This document shows positions 56,307 through 64,000 of a DNA stretch of 64,000 nt, piece by piece. The notes under the pieces were generated by a model. That model ran no database searches and had not been told where the DNA came from. It was given only the letters and a program-made list of their open reading frames with translations. Origin of the DNA: Strigops habroptila (lineage: Eukaryota; Chordata; Aves; Psittaciformes; Psittacidae). Positions within the stretch are counted from its first letter, which is position 1. Each line of letters opens with the position of its first letter. The translations under genes and the position numbers were made by a program. Where the stretch lies: assembly GCF_004027225.2 (NCBI RefSeq), contig NC_044277.2, positions 35,310,812 through 35,374,811 of the forward strand. Direction: 5' to 3'.

Positions 56307-59300
56307 CTTCAGTAAAGACTCTTTCTACCAGCAGCAGCTCTAAGTTCTGCTGTTAGGTGCCTGCCAGCTACCCAGTCCCTACCTGAGGTTTCAGATGCGG
56401 GAGTAGGTAAAGCCCAGCCACATCAGTAGCCGCATCGGTTTCTGAATGCTCTACTGCAGGGCAGTTTTGCCGAGTTGCAGGAGCAAGGTATACATAGCTG
56501 CTAGTAAACAGGTTTGGTCTGGAAGGGAGTTCTGACTGGCTGAGAGAAAAGGTCAGGAGCAGCCTTCAACAAGACCATCCATCCAGGTGGGTGTTTGACA
56601 GACCTTAGAGTACCTCTGGAACGGATTACGTGGCTTTTGGAGGAGAACTTCCCCTGGGGTCCTTGTTTTGTTTTTCTTGCAGTGGCAAAGGACAGTCTTT
56701 ACATCATTCTGCCCACTACCTTTGTCCTCAGTTATACTTCTTAAGTTGATACCATGGCCTTTTTCTCCTTGATGACTTTTTCATAGGTAGTTTAGCAGCT
56801 GGTAGTAGGGAGATGTCAAAGGTCAGAGCAAATACATGAATTTTACCTTCTGTTCTGACTGTAGGGTTTATCCTCTTAGCATTGGCCTGTGTGGGACACC
56901 AAAAAGGCCATAAGATTATCCACTGACTTGTGAGCTTATCTGCTTTTTTCTATATCAGTATTTTGCTGCAGTTTAGTCAGCTATAAATCATGACTAGTTT
57001 TACTAAGTTAGTATTCACACAGCACTGAGAACAAGCAAACCTTTGTAACAGCGCTTCTAGAATACTGTATAAAGCAATATCGAAGGTGACACCAGATATG
57101 TTCTTGCTTCTAAATGTCTTTGCTATCTTCTGTGGACTCAGGGTTCTTGACTAAGTATACTCTAAAAATAGAGGTGTTTGTTAATGTTTAAAATTAGGGC
57201 TGCATGACTAATTGATAGCTGGCAAAATGGGGAACAAATTGTGTCCAGATTGAGTCATGTGTAATTGTCCTCCTTTTCTTTTCACTGAACTGTAAACCCT
57301 AAACATCTTGGTGGTGGTAGCTCCTGTTTTGGTCAGTTACTCAGACGCAGAAGCACTCTCTGCTGCAGTATGAGAGATGCTGAGCAAGCTTTAACCCCTT
57401 CAAAGCAGTTTTGAAGCCCACATTTCTCAGTGTCCCAGAGAGTGGTTTAATCCATGGATTTTGTAAAGTGGAGGAGCAGGCAGGAGAAGGTGGGAAGAGA
57501 AAAGGTTCTCAGTGACTCCTGTTCCTGTTATCCTGCTGTGTACAAATAATGAATACCCACACATGCAGGAGCCAAACCCAGATGACCTGTCACTCTGTTG
57601 GGACAACCTGCCACTTGACTGCCTACCATGGGAATTTCTTGGCAATCAGGCTGCTACACAGTCTCTGTCTCTATAAACACTTACTGCAAAACAGACCAAC
57701 CTGAAAAGAACAAACAGTGTGGGTACCCCTTGCCTACTTTTTAGGACATTTGAGAACAGTGCAGTTGAAGGATATTCATTTTATTCACTAGCGGCCTTAT
57801 TCAGGGTGGGGATTTCAAGCAAAGCTCCACTGTTTCCCGGTGGGCACCCCAGCTACTTCCAGTAGGCTGCTTTCAGATGGGACAGTCCCAGCTGGGAGCT
57901 GTATAGGACACAGAGCAAACATGCAGAAAGTGGCTAATGTGCCTCATGTTTAGGCTCATTAGGAAGGGGGAAAGTGTAGGAGAAAGTTTTTTTTCCCTTT
58001 TTTTCCCCTTAAAAAAATGTAATAGTAGGCAATTAAGTCATTATGACTTTTCTTGCCTTCCCCATCCTCTTCCTTTCACATGAAGTCTCATATTTAGGAT
58101 GCTCTCTGGATTCATCTCCTGTTAGACAAAGCAGATAACTACAGTCATGTCTTCCATGTCCAGAGAAAAAAGAATCTCCTTTAGAGATCCCATTCTAAGT
58201 GATTAAAGACTGGTGTGCAAGCACTGTTAATAATTTTTTAAATGTTGGGATTGTTGACATTTCGCTTCCCAGAAAAGCCAGCCCTCACTGCATTGCATGC
58301 TCTCTGAGAGGTCTCATAGGCTTCTTCCAGAAGACTTGGAAGGGAGCACCACAGTATAGTATGAAAGGGGAGAAGATCAATAGACTATGAGATCAAGAGT
58401 CTTTCCATCTGTTTTGATGGAGTTTGGATCAAACTTTATGATAAGTGATGATCATTTGTCACATTTATGAACTTTTCACTTTATGCCTGAAAGAAATATG
58501 CTTAAACTCTGGTTGTTATACAGCATGAAAAGTATACTGAATTTAACGGGCCTGATTTTCTTCTCTGTTAGCAATAATTCTTGCCAGTTATAAGCCTAGT
58601 GATATCATTGGTGCTATACACATAACTCACTGATGCAAAAGAATGGCGGACGAGCTTTATGGATTGATTTATATTAGCTGAGGACAAAACTGGTGTGCTT
58701 TATTTTCAACAGTGGCACAGAAGTTCCACTTGTCTTCAATTAATAAGTCACTTCCATTCAAACATTCATCAGAAGCCTCGCATGACTATTTTAGTAAATC
58801 CGTTATTGTTTCTATATCTTAGATGCATAAACATTTAATGATATATACTCTTCTGGCAATTAACTTTTAATACACATAATGCTAGTGTAATTAAAAAAAA
58901 AATTGCTGTCATATTTCAGGGGTAAACCAATTTGTTTTCCTTTTTCATCATATACTAGTCTGATATTTTTGTTACCTTTTTTCAGATTATCTTTCTTTTT
59001 TGCATTTCTTCTGTATATTCAGGAGCATCAGAACAGTCAAGGCATAAAACATAACATTTTACTTACATTTATTTAAATAAAAAAGAAATTATAAATATTT
59101 ATCAGTATATTTCAGTATCTTTCCAAGCACAAATGTAGAAGTCCTTTTTTTAAAGGGCAAGGTAGTGAAATACTTGTAAAACAGTTTTGGTGCTGCTGGC
59201 CTAAATTTACTTTGCTTTATTTTGCTGTTGCTGTCTTTGTTTTCCTTCTCCTTGCTTCCCGTCCATGATTTAGTATCTTTCCTCCATGGCAGTCCCCAAA

Positions 59301-62300
59301 TACAGTGTTTTAGAGTAAGTAAGTTCCCAAGAAAATGTGTGCATTTTCAGACTCAGCATCTTGGGACTGACAGGCAGCATCAGCAAAAGTCTGTATGCTT
59401 GGCCTTAGGGGCGCTTGGTTTGAATTTTGAAGGTATTATTAGAGTGATAGTCTGTAAGGACAAATTTAAGGAGGGTAGTAGTGAAGAGTTAATAGGCATA
59501 CTAAGAAATCTGGGCAAATAGGATTGCAGGAAGCTTCATCTTGATGTGACTCAGAAATGCCAGCAGGATAAGTGAGAATTACTGACAAGACGTCAAGAAA
59601 TATGATCTCGAGAGCCTTCCATTGACTTGCAGTTTCTAAATGGCAATCAAAGTCTCAGTACTGGCTTTCTTTGCAAAACCCAATTTCCTGTCATTTCTTT
59701 TGCAAGCTTTGAAAACTCCCAGTATTTGGAGTAATTTTAATTCAGTTCCAGTAATATTTCACACATCAGCAGAAACTAGACCCTGTGGGCAAAGAAGTTA
59801 GGGTCTGATGTTCAATGAGGCAAAAGGTTTTGAAAAGTTTGCTTTTTTCCACAAATCCTTTGAAGAAGTCAGTGGGGCCTTCCCCGTCCATTGCATGTTT
59901 TTACACTGACCAGGGAGCACACAAGCAATCTGAAAAAGCTGCAGATTTATTTTCTGTAAAGTGCTGTGTGTTGGGAGTTTATAAATAAAATACTGTTGTT
60001 CGAATATCATGAAGTGTTCCTGAACATCGTAACAATGTGTGAGAAATGTAAAACTGGGTCTGAATAACGAGTCACCTTGGGAGGAAATCCTGGGGCATTT
60101 ATTAACTTCAGGACATGCAGAGTCACCTGCTTGATTTACTCAGAATTTCTGCTGGTATAAGTGGGAACAAAGTCTCACAGTATCTTAAAAGGCAGATTAG
60201 TGCTGAAGGTGCCAAATGAATCTGGGAAACTTCGTGTTTGGGTTGGGAGTAAAGCAGCAAAGACTTGCCCAAACTGCAACAGATAGGTCAGTTCGTCACA
60301 CCTTCACACCAACCTTAGATGGGAAAAACAAAACCATTAGATGTCTGGAAGATGTTGCAATGTATTTAAAGTAAAGGTCACTGATCTGATTTATTTCTGT
60401 TGGGCACTGAGCACCTTCTCTTCCAGAAGTAGGTATGGCAAAAGTCAGCTTGAGTGTTTCAGGTATAGGTACGGTGGATCCTTCTGGGAAAGGTCAGAGC
60501 TCCTCTTCTTGAAAGGAGCCAAGACACAAAAAAGGTTTCTGTTAAGACTCATTCTGCCTTGTTATGCCTAGACTTTGAGCAGACTATTTTCACATGTAAA
60601 CAGAAAGCTTTTCTTACAGGAAAATGCTCAGTCTTTCAGGTATGTCAGTGATTACTCTGATTATTTAAAGTCATAACCCCAGTACTGCCATTTTGTAACG
60701 TTAAAAATAATGAGCAATATTAAAATGAAACTGGAAATGTGCCCATGATTTGGTGTATGAAGAAGCAAAATTTATGAGATTGTGACACAGAGGTACAAAA
60801 ATCAGTTCAAGAGAAGTGTATCTGGAAACCTACAATGTTTTTGCATGTATAGCATAAGAAATCTTGCATGCAGCACACAGAACTGAGTATTGTGAGCTGG
60901 TTGCTGTTAACTAGATATCTATGCTAAATACATACGGTATTTAAGGTCAAATTTAAAATCTGTCAGGCATATAATTTGTAGCCATGCCTCAGCAGATTGT
61001 GAGCACATCAGACCTCATTTCTTGGGTAACTGTGGAGTCTATGGCAAATCCAAGAATAATTTCAGGAATAGGGTGAAAGGTTCCAACTCTCTCTCACTTG
61101 TGCAGATATTTACATCAGACAGAATATATATATACAGAAAATGCTAACAGATCAGAGTAGTAAGGGCACATTGTCACTGATGTATATTACCAAAATTTTA
61201 CTGTGTTGTCTCTCACTTGGTTTCTCTTAGCTGGAGCCTCAGTGCTGGCTCTGTAGTCTGCTGTCATTGTCCACCATTAAATTAAATGTTATTAAAATTA
61301 AATGTTAACAAAATTAAATGTTATTGATGGCAGAATTGTTGAGACAGAGAATCCAGCTTTATTCTGTTTGCTTTGGATTCAAACACACCATTTCTGGCAA
61401 TATGAACCATAGAGGGTCTATGGTTTGCTGATGATCACGGTGTGCCAAGACCAATCAAGAACTAGACCGGTTATGACTTTTAACTGGAAGAAGAGCAAAA
61501 CAAGCTCATCTCTGCCTGCAGAAATCCATGCAGGCATATTTGGCTGTTTGATGATTTGCCTCGTGTCTCAGTGGAGTTGATTTCACTAAAGCCAAGCTTC
61601 CTGTTTGTCACTTCATTCTTTTTCCTTCAGATTAATACTCTTGCAATGAATGATGCCCAGAGCTGCTATCAGAGTCCATCCAAAGGCAGTTGTTCTGGTA
61701 CAAGATTCATTTTGGTGAGAATTCATCCATCTTAGAAAACTCTTGAGCCATCCCAGTAGAGTTATAGTGATGAGATTATTCTAGTATAGTTACAGTTGGG
61801 CTGATGGAGAAGTGCAAGTAACTGGAGAGCTTGTTATGAATCTGAAACAGAAGCTGACCATCTTGAGTAAGGCCAACCTGCATCTGGGCAATTTATATCA
61901 CTTAATGGATGTCCCACAATTCACTGCTGATCTCTTCAAACTGCTCAAATCTTTGGCCATCACTTGAAGCTGTGCTGAAGGGTTGGTTTAAGATAAAGTG
62001 CTTTCCATTTACTTGGCACTCAGTGGGCACAGGTTCTGAAGGAGCTTTGAGATACCCAAATCCTACTGAATTTCTTTAGAGGTCAGATGCCTGCCTCCCA
62101 CAGGATCTTTTGAATATCGCTTTCATACCTCTCAGTCAGATGCAAGGGTGGAGGGACTGGGGCCCAGAATTGGCTAAGAACTGTGGTAACAAATTAAGTG
62201 ACTTCAAGTGAGGTAAATACTAAATATAAATTTCCAGTTTGACACAGAATCTGCTGACAGCACCATAATCTCAGATCCTTTCATCATGTATGATTTTAAG

Positions 62301-63153
62301 CAGTCATTGGCATGAGGGACCTATCTGTCACATTTATAGTTAGAAGCAGTGGAGGCAGCTGACATCTGACAGGGATGAGGCAGACCCGACAGGCACCCGC
62401 ATCTTGGCTTGCTTCTCCTCTTCCTTTCCTTCCTGTCTTTCAGAGGCTGGTATGACATCTCTATGGCACAGGCTCTGCCTGACCAAGTCTCACTGCCACT
62501 GGAGGTAAATGTGCCACTATGGGGTAATTTCATGACATCGCTACTGTCCTGATGCCATCAGGGCATGGGTCTTTGAAATGGGCAAGTAATTTCTCAGAGA
62601 GCAGAAACCCATTTCAGACAAGGCATGTGCACATTCTGTTTCCTTATGGTCTGGGACTACTCTGCCTGGGTACTCTTTAGGAACTCAGCAGCGGTAGATC
62701 CTGAATATGGGCTTGGTAATATGGATTGCTGCGGCCCTGTGAATTTAGCAGCTCTGGAGTGTGATGAATCCTTCTAGACCAAGCTGGGTGCCAGATCTCT
62801 GCCATGAGGAACATGCAACATGCAGTCTATGAGCTAGTTAGCCCTATAGAAGTCAGTCCTACATTATCAGAGAAGAAGGTGAATAAGCAAATAGTGACTA
62901 AAGAAGTGTTTTAATCTCTGCTTCTTTTTCATTCATTGAAGAGGATAATGTTTGCCTGCCCATTTCCTGGCAAAGCTCACCTCTTTCCTCATACTTGTTT
63001 ACTGCTGGAAGCCATCACCTTGATGTAGGTCATTGGCCATCCACACCCACTCTGTGGTGATTCACTCCCTTCCCATCAGCAAATGGAGAAAAGAATCCGC
63101 TCAGAAGCTGGTGGAATCCTATCCCCTGAACACAATTAGTGTGATTATAATAG
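56307..63153. other. Gene desert segment, no feature recognised
   Basis: This AT-rich sequence has no exon, RNA gene or known repeat that I can support. One small tandem repeat at 61.3 kb is listed separately. Confidence 0.6.
61280..61327. repeat. Three-copy tandem repeat, 16-bp period
   Basis: AATTAAATGTTA recurs at 61280, 61296 and 61312. The copies differ only in the last few bases of each unit. Confidence 0.93.
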
Positions 63154-63696
63154 TGTGGCTGTTTAGTCCTAGTGGCCACGCAGCCACTGGCTCACTCCCC
63201 CTCCATAGTGGAGAGGGAGGAGAATTGGAAAAAAGGCAAAAACCTGTGGGTAAAGATAAGAAAAGTTTAATAATTGAAATAAAGTTAAATATACTACTAC
63301 TACTAATGGAAATAAAGAGAGAGAAAGAGGAATAAAACCCAAGAAACAAAAGTCATGCTCACCACCCAGCTGACTGATGCCTAGCCTGACCTGAGTAGTG
63401 ATCAGAGCCTTCCAGCCAGCTCCGCTGGGGTTTATATACGAAGTGTTCTGTGGAATGGAATATGCCTTTAGCTAGTTTGGGTCAGGTGTCCTGGCTGTGG
63501 TCCCTCCTGGTTTCTTGTGCAGCTCCTCACTGTCAGAGCATGAGAGACTGAAAAGTCGTTGATCAGGGTAAGTGCTACTGAGCAATAACTAAAACATTGG
63601 TATGTTATCAGCATCATTGTAAGACTAAAGCTGAAACACAGCACTGTGCCTGCTACTAGGAAGAAAATGAACTCTATCTCAACCAAAACTAGGACA
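63154..63696 (-). mobile_element. Solo ERV LTR with 5-bp target-site duplication
   Basis: The 543-bp LTR has TG...CA ends. On the minus strand it runs from TGTCCTAGTTTTGGTTGAGA to GGACTAAACAGCCACA. The direct repeat AATAG flanks it at 63149-63153 and 63697-63701. A TATA box (TATATAAACCCC, minus, about 63438-63427) and an ATTAAA (63271-63266) are visible. No internal retroviral sequence is present, so it is a solo LTR from recombination between two LTRs. Confidence 0.9.
63427..63438 (-). promoter_or_regulatory. TATA box of the solo LTR
   Basis: TATATAAACCCC on the minus strand lies about 260 bp into the 543-bp LTR, the usual place for the U3/R promoter. It appears intact, unlike the degraded one in the 9.8-kb LTR. 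Confidence 0.6.
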
Positions 63697-63701
63697 AATA
63701 G

Positions 63702-64000
63702 TTCCTAACTTTGCCCAAAATATGTATTAAACTGTCTATAAAATAGCTTCAACAAATCAAAGGAGTGCAGTCAGTAGAGGATGAGTGAATGCCCAGACCA
63801 ACATTTGTCTTATTTCTAGGCTCTCTCTTTCATTTTTGCTAAATATTGCTGTGAAAAGGACTGGGAATTTCTAACAGCTTATTTCACTGTATTAGACTGA
63901 TGCTGTCTAAAGCTGAGACTTGTTAATAAAATTTGCCTTTGGTACCTAACAGGCAATATCTTGCTTATTCTTCTGAACTGCTATACCAAAACTATAACAC
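63702..64000. other. Window end, no feature recognised
   Basis: The last 300 bases show nothing I can assign. Confidence 0.6.

Noticed and set aside
62321-62533. Minus-strand frame with a basic, Cys-containing stretch (DRKERKRRSKPRCGC)
   Set aside because: It looks superficially like a nucleic-acid-binding peptide, but it is short and isolated, with no splice signals or family match that I can support.
23221-64000. CRH, expected on this side of RRS1 from mammalian synteny
   Set aside because: No open frame resembles the CRH precursor or its mature peptide on either strand; it is probably outside the window.

Overview
This window is nuclear DNA of a bird. The evidence is two intact vertebrate genes with GT-AG introns, many fragments of CR1 (the dominant avian LINE), and several endogenous-retrovirus LTRs that begin on the plus strand TGTNRTGGTTTAA-like, a pattern common in bird genomes. 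The LTR families point to a neoavian species rather than a galliform, but that is inference. I see no prokaryotic genes, CRISPR array or biosynthetic cluster.

Layout: positions 1-1214 are sequence downstream of ADHFE1 with no recognisable gene. Positions 1215-20027 hold the complete minus-strand gene ADHFE1 (mitochondrial iron-containing hydroxyacid-oxoacid transhydrogenase). It has 14 coding exons that join without a break into 465 codons. Its introns carry four CR1 fragments, one heavily deleted endogenous retrovirus and one tiny ERV relic. Positions 19590-20180 are a CpG-rich promoter and exon 1. Positions 21553-22736 hold the intronless minus-strand gene RRS1 (ribosome biogenesis regulator, 358 aa) in a second CpG island that extends to about 23220, with a ZNF143/SBS-type promoter motif. 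RRS1 lies about 1.6 kb upstream of ADHFE1 on the same strand, as I recall for mammalian 8q13-type synteny.

Positions 23220-64000, about 41 kb, have no exon I can recognise. In mammals this side of RRS1 is the intergenic interval towards CRH; no CRH reading frame is seen here. It holds CR1 copies (23.5, 44.7, 53.8 and 56.1 kb), an LTR split by a nested CR1 (53.7-54.9 kb), a solo LTR with perfect 5-bp target duplications (63.15-63.70 kb), a 34-bp-arm inverted repeat (33.8 kb), an inverted pair of an unidentified dispersed repeat (47.3 and 51.5 kb), and short tandem duplications.

ADHFE1 and RRS1 have unrelated functions: mitochondrial 4-hydroxybutyrate oxidation and 60S ribosome assembly. Their adjacency looks like conserved gene order, not a pathway. 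I found no convincing new biological system. The most notable observations are an ERV reduced to 5' LTR + PBS + 15 bp of 3' LTR between target duplications, an ADHFE1 intron that stays open in frame into a CR1 ORF2 end, the 33.8-kb hairpin, and the unidentified repeat pair.
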